Shown: in pieces, positions 15,561 to 25,739 of the stretch
Position numbering within the stretch: the stretch's first letter is position 1
How the letters are laid out: each line of letters starts with the position of its first letter
Assembly (NCBI GenBank): GCA_017546125.1
Contig: JAFYXO010000032.1
Span: forward strand, 1 to 38,035
Length of the DNA: 38,035 nucleotides
Direction: 5' to 3'
Source of the DNA: Bacteroidales bacterium
GTDB taxonomy: Bacteria > Bacteroidota > Bacteroidia > Bacteroidales > UBA932
Translations under genes and position numbers: made by a program
The notes under the pieces: generated by a model
The model's input: the letters and a program-made list of their open reading frames with translations, nothing else
The model's database searches: none
Told to the model about the DNA's origin: nothing

Positions 15561-17093
15561 TTATATTACTCTTTGGATTACATTATCAATCTCTGCTATA
15601 ATAGGATAGAAGGCCTCATCCTCCAGTTTTGAATATCTTCCCACCATTGCTCTGATCTGAATCATCACAATATCCCGTGATATCTTCCATTGTGACTCTA
15701 CCATTCGGATCGAGTTCCTCTTCATATATTCCCTGAACTTGGTCTCCAAATCCATACTGTCCAGCAGCACATTCAGCTCATCAAGGTCATTCACACTCTG
15801 GAGCTCCTTTCTGTATATATCGGAGATTTCTATACTGAACTTGGTCTGTGCTGACTGACGGTTAAGTTTCACAAGCAAATCGGTCACACCAACGGTATCG
15901 ACAGGGACAAAGATATCAGGGATGATACCACCTCCCTCTGTAGGGATACTGTCCTTATCCATCATCTCCCCATGAAGATATCTCTCTACCAAGTCACCGC
16001 TATACCCCTCATCATCTCCCTTCACGTATGGCTTCTGGATATATCTACCATCGGGTGTATAATACTTGGCGACAGTCAGACGGATACCGGAATTGTCCGA
16101 GAAGTATACAGGTTCCTGCACCAGTCCCTTTCCGTATGAACGTCTTCCCACTATCAACCCCCTGTCATTATCCTGAATTGCACCTGCAAATATCTCACTG
16201 GATGAGGCTGACCCCTCATTGATCAGAACTACCAGTTCCACATCCTCGATCAACCCTTTGCCTGTCGCCTTGAAGTCCTGTCTCTCCCTGTGGAGACCCT
16301 CCATATAGACAATAAGCTCGTCCTTTTTCAAAAATTCGTTTGACAAATACAACGCCTGATCAAGATAACCGCCCGGATTGTCCCTCAAGTCAAATATCAG
16401 TTTATCCATACCTTTGGCTGTCAATTTCACAATAGCCTCCAGAAACTCCATATAACTTGACTTGGAGAACTTTGACAATTTGATATAGCCGGTGGTATCG
16501 TTTATCATATAGGCCACATCTATACTCTTGACAGGGATTTTCCCCCTGACAATAGTAAAATCTACCAACTCCTTCTCCCTCTTGACAGTAAGATTCACTT
16601 TAGTTCCAGAAGCACCCCTCAGGAGTCTTATCATTGAATCTTGAGGGAATTTCACCCCTGCCACACTCTTGCCGTCAATGGATATGATCCTGTCACCAGG
16701 GGTAAGTCCCACCTTCTCCGATGGTCCTCCGGTGATGACACTTATCACGATAGCAGTATCAGAGGGGACATTGAATGTAATGCCGATACCATCAAAGTTC
16801 CCCTTCAAATCATCATCGGCCACTTTCAGCTCCTCTGGTGGAAGATATACCGAATGAGGATCAAGCTCCTTCAGGATAAGCGGTATTATCTTCTCTGAGA
16901 TCCCCTCATAGTCTATAGTGTCGACATAGTTCTTCTCTATCTGCTGTAGAACCAGTGACACTTTGGACCAATTGCCCGACAACTCACCCACAGGGCGGTA
17001 CCTCTTATAATCCACCCATTTGGTAACGATGCTGCCGACCATTATGAGGATAATTCCCCACAGTACAGATCTCAATATCTTCAATTTATCCAT
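15561..17093 (-). CDS. S41 family carboxy-terminal processing peptidase (CtpA/Tsp type)
   Basis: The ATG at 17091-17093 gives 510 residues, two bases after the dCMP deaminase stop; an upstream TTG would overlap that gene. One membrane anchor lies at about 10-25. A PDZ domain follows (about 95-175, GNFDGIGITFNV to VKREKE), then the S41 core. By comparison with E. coli Tsp (S430, K455, Q459), the catalytic residues are Ser297 in NEGSASSSEIFAGA, Lys322 in SYGKG and Gln326. It acts in the periplasm on protein C-termini, probably in envelope quality control. Confidence 0.93.
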   Translation of the reverse strand: MDKLKILRSVLWGIILIMVGSIVTKWVDYKRYRPVGELSGNWSKVSLVLQQIEKNYVDTIDYEGISEKIIPLILKELDPHSVYLPPEELKVADDDLKGNFDGIGITFNVPSDTAIVISVITGGPSEKVGLTPGDRIISIDGKSVAGVKFPQDSMIRLLRGASGTKVNLTVKREKELVDFTIVRGKIPVKSIDVAYMINDTTGYIKLSKFSKSSYMEFLEAIVKLTAKGMDKLIFDLRDNPGGYLDQALYLSNEFLKKDELIVYMEGLHRERQDFKATGKGLIEDVELVVLINEGSASSSEIFAGAIQDNDRGLIVGRRSYGKGLVQEPVYFSDNSGIRLTVAKYYTPDGRYIQKPYVKGDDEGYSGDLVERYLHGEMMDKDSIPTEGGGIIPDIFVPVDTVGVTDLLVKLNRQSAQTKFSIEISDIYRKELQSVNDLDELNVLLDSMDLETKFREYMKRNSIRMVESQWKISRDIVMIQIRAMVGRYSKLEDEAFYPIIAEIDNVIQRVI

Positions 17094-17095
17094 TA

Positions 17096-17512
17096 TCAGT
17101 ATTTGCAAATTTCAATACCTGCCCTCTCCAAAAGCTCCAACCCCTCGGTATTCCTATACTCTTTACTATAAACTACCCTTTTGATTCCCGCCTGAATTAT
17201 CAGTTTTGCACACTCCATGCAAGGGGCATCTGTAACATACAGGGTAGCACCCTCGCTGCTATTGTTGGATTTTGCCACCTTGGTAATAGCGTTTGCCTCG
17301 GCATGAAGAACATAACTTTTAGTTTGTCCCAACTCGTTTTCGCATACATTCTCAAACCCTGCAGGGGTACCATTATATCCGTCAGATATAATCATCCTGT
17401 CCTTCACTATCAGGGCACCCACTTTCCTCCTGACGCAGTATGAGTTTTCAGACCACACCTGGGCCATTTTCAGATAACTCAAATCGAATTGTATTTGCTT
17501 TTCGCTTAACAT
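17096..17512 (-). CDS. Deoxycytidylate (dCMP) deaminase family protein
   Basis: A 138-residue zinc deaminase of the ComEB/dCMP deaminase type. The zinc and catalytic residues are in HAEANAI (His70, Glu72) and APCMECAKLI (Cys98, Cys101). It should convert dCMP to dUMP for dTTP synthesis. It lies 17 bp after the acyl-AMP ligase gene and 2 bp before the S41 peptidase; a dcd-ctpA pairing is familiar in Bacteroidota. Confidence 0.92.
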   Translation of the reverse strand: MLSEKQIQFDLSYLKMAQVWSENSYCVRRKVGALIVKDRMIISDGYNGTPAGFENVCENELGQTKSYVLHAEANAITKVAKSNNSSEGATLYVTDAPCMECAKLIIQAGIKRVVYSKEYRNTEGLELLERAGIEICKY

Positions 17513-17529
17513 AGTCTATAGTTTTACCT

Positions 17530-19191
17530 TTATTTTTTTCTTTGGTACAAATACCTCTTGATACTTCTCTTAGGGGTCTTCTCAAACTCCTCAGGAGAGA
17601 GCTCTATAGCCGCTATCTTACAATAGTTCGGCAACTCCTTGTTCACCTCTTTAAGCTCCTCATTGAGTTTTGCCAACAGCTGCTCTTTGGTAAGTTTCTC
17701 TCTGTCCCTCAAATCCTGGTCTGGGTATATGAGTGCAATCAGTTTCTCACCATCCTCTATCACAAGAGACTCACCTACATATGGCATATTGTTCAATTCG
17801 CTCTCGATCTCCTCAGGATATATATTTTGACCTGACGGACCAAGAATCATTGTCTTGCTCCTACCTTTGATATATAGGAATCCCTCCTCATCCATCACAC
17901 CCAAATCACCTGTTTTGAACCATCCGTCTGCGGTAAAGCACTCATCAGTAGCCTCCTGGTTCTTATAGTATCCCAAGAACACATTGTCACCCTTCACCAA
18001 CACTTCTCCTGGGATATTTACTGGATCAGACGAGTCGATCTTAACCTCCATTCTTGGAGCCACCTGGCCGCAAGAGTAGAGTTTTGCCTTATCCCAGTGC
18101 GAGTAGGTAATGATAGGGCCACACTCAGTCATACCATAACCCACAGTATATCTGAAGCCCACTTTCTTAAAGAAAGCTTCAGCCTCCCTGTTGAAAGCTG
18201 CACCACCAAGGATAATCTCTTCGAACTGGCCTCCGAAAGTCTCATCAAGTGTCGCATTGATCTTCTTGTAAATGGCCTGGTCGATCACCGGAAGCTTAAG
18301 AAGCAATTTCATGCTCCCTTTCTCAATGATAGGTTCAAGTTTCTTCTTGTATATCTTCTCGATAATCATCGGCACTGCCACAATGATATTTGGCTTCACC
18401 TGCTTGAATGCCTCCATAATCACCTTAGGGGTTGGGAGTCTGGTCAAAAAGTGAACATGTGCTCCGGCAGTCATCTCGAATAGGAATTCGAACATCAATC
18501 CGTACATGTGCGCCAAAGGCAACATAGAGACCACTTGGGAATTGTTGTCAAGATTAGGCTCTGCCACGTATGCAAAAAGGACATTAGAAAGGAGTGAACG
18601 GTATGGGAGCATCACACCTTTAGAGAAGCCCGATGTGCCTGAGGTATAGTTGATCAATGCCAACTCTTCAGGACTGTCCTCATGGTAGCAGATATGCTCG
18701 GGTCCGAAACTTTTCGGATATTTCTTTCCAAAATATTCGTTCAAATGTTCACGAGCATCATCAATGCTGTCATTTGCTGTGTATAGCAATGAGAAATCTG
18801 TAAGGAGAATTACTGCCTCCAACGCAGGCATATCCGACTGCATCAACCCCTCCCAGATAACATCACCCACAAAGAGGATTCTCGCTTCAGAGTGATTTAC
18901 CAGATGGGCGATATTGCTCGATTTGAACTCATGAAGGATAGGAACCGGCACTGCTCCATAAGTGGTACAAGCCAAAAATGCCACGCCCCAGTTTGCCTGG
19001 TTCTTTGAGCACAAAGCCACTTTATCCCCCTTCTTAATACCACAAATCTCAAAAATCAGATGGATTTTCTCAATTCTTCTCGCCACATCCCTATAGTAAA
19101 GTGTGACACCCTTGTAATCGGACAAAGCCGGGCGGTCCCAGTTCGTCTTCATACTTTTTTCAATCATTTTGTTTAATGAGGTATTAGCCAT
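17530..19191 (-). CDS. AMP-dependent synthetase / long-chain acyl-CoA ligase
   Basis: A 553-residue member of the ANL adenylating superfamily. The P-loop is YTSGTSGFSKGV, the adenine-binding motif YGMTECGPIITYS, and the hinge TGDLGVMDEEGFLYIKGRSKTMI followed by GQNIYPEEIE. The C-terminal domain ends PKRSIKRYLY with the catalytic-type Lys region. Best fit is a fatty acyl-CoA ligase (FadD-like); acyl-ACP or other carboxylic acids cannot be excluded. It sits 13 bp after an MsbA-type exporter, which suggests lipid or envelope work. Confidence 0.88.
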   Translation of the reverse strand: MANTSLNKMIEKSMKTNWDRPALSDYKGVTLYYRDVARRIEKIHLIFEICGIKKGDKVALCSKNQANWGVAFLACTTYGAVPVPILHEFKSSNIAHLVNHSEARILFVGDVIWEGLMQSDMPALEAVILLTDFSLLYTANDSIDDAREHLNEYFGKKYPKSFGPEHICYHEDSPEELALINYTSGTSGFSKGVMLPYRSLLSNVLFAYVAEPNLDNNSQVVSMLPLAHMYGLMFEFLFEMTAGAHVHFLTRLPTPKVIMEAFKQVKPNIIVAVPMIIEKIYKKKLEPIIEKGSMKLLLKLPVIDQAIYKKINATLDETFGGQFEEIILGGAAFNREAEAFFKKVGFRYTVGYGMTECGPIITYSHWDKAKLYSCGQVAPRMEVKIDSSDPVNIPGEVLVKGDNVFLGYYKNQEATDECFTADGWFKTGDLGVMDEEGFLYIKGRSKTMILGPSGQNIYPEEIESELNNMPYVGESLVIEDGEKLIALIYPDQDLRDREKLTKEQLLAKLNEELKEVNKELPNYCKIAAIELSPEEFEKTPKRSIKRYLYQRKK

Positions 19192-19204
19192 ATTTTTTCA
19201 ATTT

Positions 19205-21028
19205 TTAAAAAGATTGCAACTCACACAAGTGTGAATACAAACCTTTATTGTTCAACAATTGATGGTGAGATCCCTGTTCTACAATCTTACCATCCTGTAG
19301 CACCACTATTTCATCAGCGTGCTGTATAGTAGAGAGCCTGTGGGCAATAACCACTGATGTCCTGTTCTTCATCAGTTTGGTCAAAGCATCCTGCACAAGC
19401 CTTTCACTCTCTGTATCAAGTGCCGAGGTAGCCTCATCCAGAATAAGGATTGGAGGGTTTTTAAGGACTGCACGTGCAATGGCTAGTCTCTGTCTCTGTC
19501 CTCCGGACAATTTGGCTCCTCTATCACCAATATTGGTATCGTAACCATCCTCCATCGCCAGGATGAACTCCTCTGCATTCGCTATCCTCGCAGCATTCTC
19601 GACATCCTCTCTGGTTACATTTTCCATACCAAATGTGATATTATTATATATAGTATCATTAAACAGGATTGCCTCCTGGGTAACAATACCCATTAGGGAG
19701 ATAAGATCCTTCTGATTATAGTCCCTGATATCCGCACCATCTATCCTGATAGAACCCTCTGTCACATCATAGAATCGGGGAATAAGATCTGCCAAAGTCG
19801 ATTTTCCCGCACCTGAAGGCCCCACAAGAGCCACCATCTTCCCTTTGGGAATGGTAAGTGATATGTTCTTCAGTACAGGTTCATGAGTATATTTGAACGA
19901 AACATTGTCAAACACCACACTCTCCTTGAATTCTGTGATACGGATAGGGTTCTCCTTATTCTTTATATCGGAAGCCACATCCAATATCGCAAAGATACGG
20001 TTGCCGGAGACAAGACCCCTCTGCACATTTGCATAAGCGTTTGCAATAGCCTTTGAAGGCTCAAGTACTCTCCAGTAAAAGGCAATGTATACCACGAACT
20101 CGGGCAAAGTCATCCCAAGTTCCCCCCTCATCTGAAGCCATCCTCCGAAGAAAAGGACACCTACAGCTACGGAGATACCAAGAAACTCCGATAGAGGAGA
20201 TGCCAGTTCCTGTCTGGTAAAGATGGATCTGCTGATCTCCTTATGCTCCTCATTTGTCTTTTCAAAGTTATCCCTTACATACTTCTGGGCATTGAAAGCC
20301 TTGATAATGCGGGCACCTGATATCGCCTCTTCAAACTGGCTGATGATCCGGCCAAGCAATGATTGGGTCTGAACTGCACCCCTCCTCAACTTACGGGACA
20401 CTCCCCCAATCACCAATGCCGATATAGGGAGGGTCAAAAGTGTAACGAGGGTCAATTTTGGTGACATATAGAAGAGACCTGCCATAAAACCGATAATCAG
20501 CAATGGCTCTCTGAATATGATATGAAAACTTGCTGCAACACTATTCTGAACCTCATTCACATCATTTGAAACACTGGAAAGGATATCACCTTTTCTCTGA
20601 TCGTGGAAATAGCCTATATGAAGTTTGGTAATGACATTGAAAAGATCCCTGCGGATACCCTTCATGATATGGGTCTTCATATTGACCAAAATCTTCTGCG
20701 ACCAGAATCTTGTAAGGTTTGAAAGGAAAGAGGCCGCAATCAGGATGAAGCAGACAAAAAGCAAACCTGCGAGGACACTCCTATCCCCAATGATTTTCAC
20801 CAGGTAGTATTCGAACAACGAATAAAAATAATCAATGGTCAATGAGAATTCGGGGAGGGTCGCACTGGTTGCAACGGTATCCGAATCAAACAAAACAGTC
20901 AGAAGCGGATCTATCAGTGCGTAGTTCACCACTCCAAATATCACAGAGAAAATCGACAGGATAAGGTACCCCGGCCAGAATCTGCGATAAGGTTTGGCAT
21001 ATGCCAGCAATCTCTTGAAAGTCTCCAT
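19205..21028 (-). CDS. ABC exporter, MsbA/lipid-type (fused permease and ATPase)
   Basis: A 607-residue half-transporter. Residues 1-330 form the six-helix exporter domain; 370-607 are the ATPase with Walker A GPSGAGKS (403-410), Q-loop VTQEAILFND, signature LSGGQ (507-511), Walker B ILILDE (527-532) and a switch His in IAHRLST. The overall type is MsbA-like, compatible with lipid A core or phospholipid flipping across the inner membrane, but multidrug export is equally possible. It lies 4 bp after the 79-aa gene. Confidence 0.9.
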   Translation of the reverse strand: METFKRLLAYAKPYRRFWPGYLILSIFSVIFGVVNYALIDPLLTVLFDSDTVATSATLPEFSLTIDYFYSLFEYYLVKIIGDRSVLAGLLFVCFILIAASFLSNLTRFWSQKILVNMKTHIMKGIRRDLFNVITKLHIGYFHDQRKGDILSSVSNDVNEVQNSVAASFHIIFREPLLIIGFMAGLFYMSPKLTLVTLLTLPISALVIGGVSRKLRRGAVQTQSLLGRIISQFEEAISGARIIKAFNAQKYVRDNFEKTNEEHKEISRSIFTRQELASPLSEFLGISVAVGVLFFGGWLQMRGELGMTLPEFVVYIAFYWRVLEPSKAIANAYANVQRGLVSGNRIFAILDVASDIKNKENPIRITEFKESVVFDNVSFKYTHEPVLKNISLTIPKGKMVALVGPSGAGKSTLADLIPRFYDVTEGSIRIDGADIRDYNQKDLISLMGIVTQEAILFNDTIYNNITFGMENVTREDVENAARIANAEEFILAMEDGYDTNIGDRGAKLSGGQRQRLAIARAVLKNPPILILDEATSALDTESERLVQDALTKLMKNRTSVVIAHRLSTIQHADEIVVLQDGKIVEQGSHHQLLNNKGLYSHLCELQSF

Positions 21029-21032
21029 CCTA

Positions 21033-21272
21033 TCAATCCTCCTTTACAGTTTCATAATCCACATACTCACCCATATCCTTCTCCACCACTTTATTTTGTC
21101 CTACAGATGTAGGGGAAGATACATACACCTCTCCCACTTTTTTCTGATTCACGACATCCTCTTCTTTTTCTCTCCTCTTGGTCCTGCGAAAGACCAGACT
21201 GAGGATCAGTCTCACCGCCGTCGATGCGATGAAAAAGATGAAAAAGCAAATAAGTAAAAAACTAATAATCAT
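21033..21272 (-). CDS. Small membrane protein, 79 aa (DUF4834-like)
   Basis: A 79-residue protein with one N-terminal hydrophobic helix (about 2-28), a basic stretch (RRTKRREKE) that should stay cytoplasmic, and an acidic tail ending GEYVDYETVKED. This layout, and the closing GEYVDYE, recall the small DUF4834 proteins of Bacteroidota; the assignment is from memory. It overlaps the end of the 748-aa gene by 11 bp and precedes the ABC exporter by 4 bp, so it is tightly coupled to both. Function unknown. Confidence 0.7.
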   Translation of the reverse strand: MIISFLLICFFIFFIASTAVRLILSLVFRRTKRREKEEDVVNQKKVGEVYVSSPTSVGQNKVVEKDMGEYVDYETVKED

Positions 21273-23508
21273 AAATTGACTCTACTTTTTTTTTCATTGC
21301 TCCTGTCTGCAAATTCAAGACCATCTCCTTACCCTCCATATTCATCACCACCACCTCTTTGCCGGAGGTCTTCTCCACTTTTGTATCAGCAGTCAATCTC
21401 CTCTTTTTCGAGAAATCTGCCACAGGAGAACCATTCTCATTACATATTATAGTCTGATATCCGGTTCTGATAACCCAATATCTTGCACCATCCATATTCA
21501 ATAGCTCAGGAAGCCCTTTTATCTTCTCACCCAATTGTACAGGGGTCCACGACTCCAGAGCTTTACCATTCATATCATACATACCTATAGTGTTGTCTGA
21601 ATGCAGAACGACCAATGTATACTCCTTTGTCTTATTGAAATCGTACACACGGGGACCCAACAGAACATTTTTGGAAAGGGTCACCGGATAAGGTTTTACC
21701 CAACGGCCAAGTCTGTCAAGCATATACAACTTATTATCCGAGCAGAATATCATCTGCAGTTTGTCATTCTTGAAATGGTCCACCTGTGCCACATATCCGG
21801 AGATCTTTGTACCAAATGGGATAGTCCATACACCTCTTTTGTTTTCATCCAAGAGTCTGATCTTGTTGTCGCCCAACTGCTGCAGATAATTCTTCTTTCC
21901 GTTTACAAAATTCTTTACCTCAAACGGACCTTCCGGTACCACCACCACTGTCTCATCATATACCGCCTTTGCATCTGACGCCGCTATCTCAGCCACTGGG
22001 GGCTGAGGCAAAACTGCCATATTCTCAGCATAGCGGGTAAAATGTGGAGACATCGAACCTCCTCCATTAACCAGGTTAAAGGTCAGATAATTGAAATTAT
22101 AATCCTCCATCCCTTTCAGCAGAGGAGCACTATACTCCTTTTTGAAATATAGAGCCAATGAGTCTGCACATTTTGACAAGTTCACCACACCCACTACGGT
22201 AGAATTCCCTTTACATACAGAAGCTGCAGAGGTTTGATCCAGGTACATCTTCATGGAGAAGTATAACTCATTTTTGGTCTCCTCACAAAGCTTGTCCACC
22301 ATCCTTTTGCTACCGATCACCATCCAATCATCCACAAAGCCATAAGCCTCTTCAGAGGCTGGTGCAAAGAAATTACCCAAAAGTGTACCAATATAACCTT
22401 TATACAACTTAACCTGCTCACTGTTCTTCACCCTGATAAAGGTCATCTTCTCTCCGCCATTACTATCAGGAATAGAGGCCACAGCTATCTCTGCAGCATC
22501 CAAGCCCATAAACCAGTTTTTGGGGGAGATAGATTCTCCTATACTTTTCGCTGCTATCGAATTCAGGTAGTGGTAGTCATTTATCTTTTTTATAGCCTCC
22601 AGATATGCTGTATATGACTCCAAATATTTCTCCACATCTGACAACTGGAGAGATATCACATACTCTGTATTATGGGGCAGTACCTCAAAAATCTCTGTAC
22701 TCCTCCCCTTTTGTGTCAAAAATATGTTCGAGAAATTGGCCTCATCCTTAACATTGATGAATTTACCATCCCCGTCTATTGTTGCATCTTCGGTATCCAG
22801 ATTGAGACTGCTCCAGGAAGCCAGTGAGGAGAAGAATGTAGCCTTACCGAGATAGTCATAATTTATACTGCCCGAGAAGAACTTTCCGATATTCTGATGA
22901 TTGATATGAAGTACCACTTTCCCTTTTACATCATTTGACCCTTTCTGGTACAACTGATTATCCTTAATGGATGTTCTGCTCTCAAGATGTCTGATAGAAG
23001 ATTCTACTGTCACGTGCGAAGGACTCGCTATCAGATACTTGCCGTAGAATGTATAGCTGATGGCAGGAACTACAGCCTTACTGATCGTGACTCCGCTGTA
23101 CTTCTTGTTGATTACTCCTGAACAATAATCAGAAACTATATCTTTCAATCTGCTCCTCTCATCACCATCCTCAACAGATACCACCAGCAACGGGGCAATT
23201 GTATTCTTGGAAGGATAGTGCACAGACACCACTGCACCCTCATTTTTTATATCCGGAGGGCAAATCTTCAAAAACGAAGCAAGGGGTGAAACCCTTCCGT
23301 CATAAAACTCGGCAAGAAGGTCAAACGAAGCAAAATCGTATACCATAATCGCATCTGAAGGGATAGCCATCATAGCATCACCCTTACTGTTGACCAACTC
23401 TTCACCCTCCGATTCAGGGGTAAAGAACAGTTTGTAAAAACCAAATCCTATCCCACCCAAAAGCAAGAGAGCCAATACCGTGCAAATGATTACGATTTTT
23501 CTGTTCAT
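21262..23508 (-). CDS. Large membrane-anchored envelope protein, 748 aa, function unknown
   Basis: The protein has one N-terminal membrane anchor (about 4-28) and a long extracytoplasmic region. Residues about 45-510 resemble the DUF3352-type proteins of Bacteroidota only loosely (AIPSDAIMVYDF opening, then repeated LxxxI-type strands). Residues about 530-745 contain several short beta units of the form N-K-x-x-x-L-D-x-x-G-x-W, which suggests a small propeller-like or PQQ-like fold. No catalytic motif is visible. It opens the run 748aa-79aa-ABC exporter-acyl ligase-dCMP deaminase-S41-queA, directly behind a -7 box at 23529-23536. Confidence 0.75.
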   Translation of the reverse strand: MNRKIVIICTVLALLLLGGIGFGFYKLFFTPESEGEELVNSKGDAMMAIPSDAIMVYDFASFDLLAEFYDGRVSPLASFLKICPPDIKNEGAVVSVHYPSKNTIAPLLVVSVEDGDERSRLKDIVSDYCSGVINKKYSGVTISKAVVPAISYTFYGKYLIASPSHVTVESSIRHLESRTSIKDNQLYQKGSNDVKGKVVLHINHQNIGKFFSGSINYDYLGKATFFSSLASWSSLNLDTEDATIDGDGKFINVKDEANFSNIFLTQKGRSTEIFEVLPHNTEYVISLQLSDVEKYLESYTAYLEAIKKINDYHYLNSIAAKSIGESISPKNWFMGLDAAEIAVASIPDSNGGEKMTFIRVKNSEQVKLYKGYIGTLLGNFFAPASEEAYGFVDDWMVIGSKRMVDKLCEETKNELYFSMKMYLDQTSAASVCKGNSTVVGVVNLSKCADSLALYFKKEYSAPLLKGMEDYNFNYLTFNLVNGGGSMSPHFTRYAENMAVLPQPPVAEIAASDAKAVYDETVVVVPEGPFEVKNFVNGKKNYLQQLGDNKIRLLDENKRGVWTIPFGTKISGYVAQVDHFKNDKLQMIFCSDNKLYMLDRLGRWVKPYPVTLSKNVLLGPRVYDFNKTKEYTLVVLHSDNTIGMYDMNGKALESWTPVQLGEKIKGLPELLNMDGARYWVIRTGYQTIICNENGSPVADFSKKRRLTADTKVEKTSGKEVVVMNMEGKEMVLNLQTGAMKKKVESIYDY

Positions 23509-23528
23509 ACTTTACGCAGTTTAACTCG

Positions 23529-23536
23529 CAAAGTTA
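23529..23536 (-). promoter_or_regulatory. -7 promoter box for the 748-aa gene run
   Basis: TAACTTTG on the minus strand, 20 bp before the ATG at 23508 and just downstream of the fkpA terminator. It should drive the seven-gene run ending with queA, with a leader of about 14 nt. Confidence 0.6.
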
Positions 23537-23557
23537 AAAATTTTTATCATATACCTA

Positions 23558-23594
23558 TAAAAAAAGAGAGGTGACCAGAAATTTGGTCACCTCT
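23558..23594 (-). terminator. Intrinsic terminator after the FKBP gene
   Basis: A perfect 11-bp stem (23567-23577 with 23584-23594; GGTGACC core) with a 6-nt loop is followed on the minus strand by a U-run at 23558-23565. It closes the kdsD-nhaA-FKBP operon. Confidence 0.85.
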
Positions 23595-23622
23595 GAAGAA
23601 ATATCTTGTTATATACTACTTC

Positions 23623-24330
23623 TTATTTCTCTTCAGCAGCAGGGAAAACTTTCAAAAGTTCCACCTCGAAGATAAGTGTAGAGTTAGCAGGAATATTGCC
23701 ATAACCTCTTGAGCCATAACCCAAGTTTGCAGGGATATAAAGCTCCACTTTACCACCCTCTTTAACGTATGTAAGACCCTCTGACCAACCTTTGATAACT
23801 GCATTTAGAGGGAATTTTGCAGGTTCACCTCTTTCGTATGATGAATCAAATACAGTGCCGTCAAGAAGAGTACCTTTGTAGTGAACTTCTACAGTATCCT
23901 TAGGCTGAGGCATAACACCTGCACCCTCCTCAAGAATTTTGTATTGAAGACCTGAAACAGCCTCTACAACACCCTCTTTCTCTTTATTTTTAGCAAAGAA
24001 CTCTTCACCCTCTTTCTGATTGATCTCAGAAATTGCATTCATTCTCTGCATAAGGTGATTCTGAATCACTTGCATGATCTCTTGCTCAGCAATTTTCAAC
24101 TCACCACCATTCATCACATCGTTCAAACCTTTTTTCATCTCACATTTGTTCAACTCACCGAAGTCAGAGCTTTTGATCATACCACCGAAGTATGCACCCA
24201 AAGCGTAGCTCACAGAGTCAACTTTAGCAGATGTAGTACCAGGAACACGTTGTCCTGCATTGAATTTACAAGATGAGAACATCAAAGTTCCCATTAGGCA
24301 TAGTGCCACCAAAATTTTAATCGATTTCAT
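23623..24330 (-). CDS. FKBP-type peptidyl-prolyl isomerase, lipoprotein
   Basis: A 235-residue FkpA/Mip-type protein. The signal ends in lipobox FSSC, giving lipidated Cys21. Residues about 35-125 are the helical dimerisation domain ([11 protein letters not shown]...). The FKBP domain covers about 130-232, with [30 protein letters not shown] and [23 protein letters not shown]. It should assist folding of secreted proteins in the periplasm or at the outer membrane. It follows nhaA by 21 bp and ends at a strong terminator. Confidence 0.93.
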   Translation of the reverse strand: MKSIKILVALCLMGTLMFSSCKFNAGQRVPGTTSAKVDSVSYALGAYFGGMIKSSDFGELNKCEMKKGLNDVMNGGELKIAEQEIMQVIQNHLMQRMNAISEINQKEGEEFFAKNKEKEGVVEAVSGLQYKILEEGAGVMPQPKDTVEVHYKGTLLDGTVFDSSYERGEPAKFPLNAVIKGWSEGLTYVKEGGKVELYIPANLGYGSRGYGNIPANSTLIFEVELLKVFPAAEEK

Positions 24331-24351
24331 CTTTTTAAAATATACTAATTG

Positions 24352-25722
24352 TTATTGTTTTCTTTTCTTCTGTCTGCGACTTGGCTGCTTACTGGTTGTC
24401 ATCAATATTGCCAACATACCACACACTGCCGACACAAACGATGTCACGAGGATAGTAGCCTTACCTATATTCAGTGCTACAGGGTCACTGAATGCGAGGT
24501 TATCCACAAAAATGGACATTGTAAAGCCAATTCCGGCAACCATACCCATAGCAAAGACCTGTTTCCATGGGATACCGGCTGGGATCTCCGCCAATTTTGT
24601 CTTCACAGAGATAAAACTGAAAAGTGTAATACCGATAGGCTTACCGAGAAGTAATCCGAAGAAGATACCCGGAACCACCGCCGGCATTGGAGACATCGAC
24701 ATAATACTGCCATCCAAAGCCACACCCGCATTTGCCAAAGCAAAAAGAGGGATGATCAGGAAGTTTGCGATCGGATGCAACACTGACTCAAACCTGTGCA
24801 TAAGTGGATTTATAGCATCCACCTCCTCATTTATATCGTGAATGGTCTCAAGCTGTTTTGAGTTTGCCAACACCTCCACCTCACTGTTTCCACTCTCCTT
24901 GAATTTATCAAGAAGATGTTTCACCTTCACATAGAATCTGACCTCATTGATAGTGGTTTTGGAAGGAATAGAAACGGCCAGAAGTACACCTGCTATAGTG
25001 GCATGGATTCCCGATTTGAAGACAAAGTACCACAAAACCAGACCAAATATCATATAGATGTATGGAGAGGTTATCTTCATCTTATTGAAACCCACCAGCA
25101 CCAAAAATACCACAAGAGCCAAACCCATATACATGAAGCTTAACTCATGGCTTGGGTAGAAAAGTGCCAAAACAATGATAGCACCCAAATCGTCTACAAT
25201 AGCCAATGCAAGCAAAAATATTTTGAGGGCAGACGGACACCTTTTGCCAAGTATCGAAATAACACCTACCGCAAAAGCAATATCTGTAGCCATAGGGATA
25301 CCCCAACCATTGGATGTAGGTGTCCCTGCATTGAAAAAAGCGTAGATCGCAGCTGGAACCAACATACCACCCAAGGCTGCAAATATCGGCAACGTAGCTT
25401 TCTTGACAGAAGAGAGCTCTCCTACAAGCATCTCACGTTTGATCTCAAGCCCTACCACAAAAAAGAAAATAGCCATCAACGCATCATTGATCCAGTGCAT
25501 TAACGACATCTCTATTTTGAATTCTCCGAAAGTTATTCCCACATTTGTGTGCCAGATCTCCTGAATGTGCTGAAGGGCAGGAACATTTGCCACTACCAGT
25601 GCAATAATGGTACAAACCAGAAGAACAAGACCGCCAGAGGTCTGGCTCTCAAGGAAAGCATGCAGCATACCCCTAGCTTTTGAATGCTTTGGAGGTGCCA
25701 TCAAATCTACGTTATCAATCAT
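24352..25722 (-). CDS. nhaA: Na+/H+ antiporter NhaA
   Basis: A 456-residue NhaA with about twelve membrane helices. The proton and sodium-binding aspartates are visible as VDDLG (Asp177, Asp178), with PMATDIAF (Asp147) upstream and FFFVVGLEIKRE near the N-terminus. It exports sodium in exchange for protons for pH and salt homeostasis. The basic tail (RRQKKRKQ) is cytoplasmic. It lies 17 bp after kdsD and 21 bp before the FKBP gene; the grouping is not functionally obvious. Confidence 0.95.
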   Translation of the reverse strand: MIDNVDLMAPPKHSKARGMLHAFLESQTSGGLVLLVCTIIALVVANVPALQHIQEIWHTNVGITFGEFKIEMSLMHWINDALMAIFFFVVGLEIKREMLVGELSSVKKATLPIFAALGGMLVPAAIYAFFNAGTPTSNGWGIPMATDIAFAVGVISILGKRCPSALKIFLLALAIVDDLGAIIVLALFYPSHELSFMYMGLALVVFLVLVGFNKMKITSPYIYMIFGLVLWYFVFKSGIHATIAGVLLAVSIPSKTTINEVRFYVKVKHLLDKFKESGNSEVEVLANSKQLETIHDINEEVDAINPLMHRFESVLHPIANFLIIPLFALANAGVALDGSIMSMSPMPAVVPGIFFGLLLGKPIGITLFSFISVKTKLAEIPAGIPWKQVFAMGMVAGIGFTMSIFVDNLAFSDPVALNIGKATILVTSFVSAVCGMLAILMTTSKQPSRRQKKRKQ

Positions 25723-25739
25723 ATTTAAGTATTTATTTT

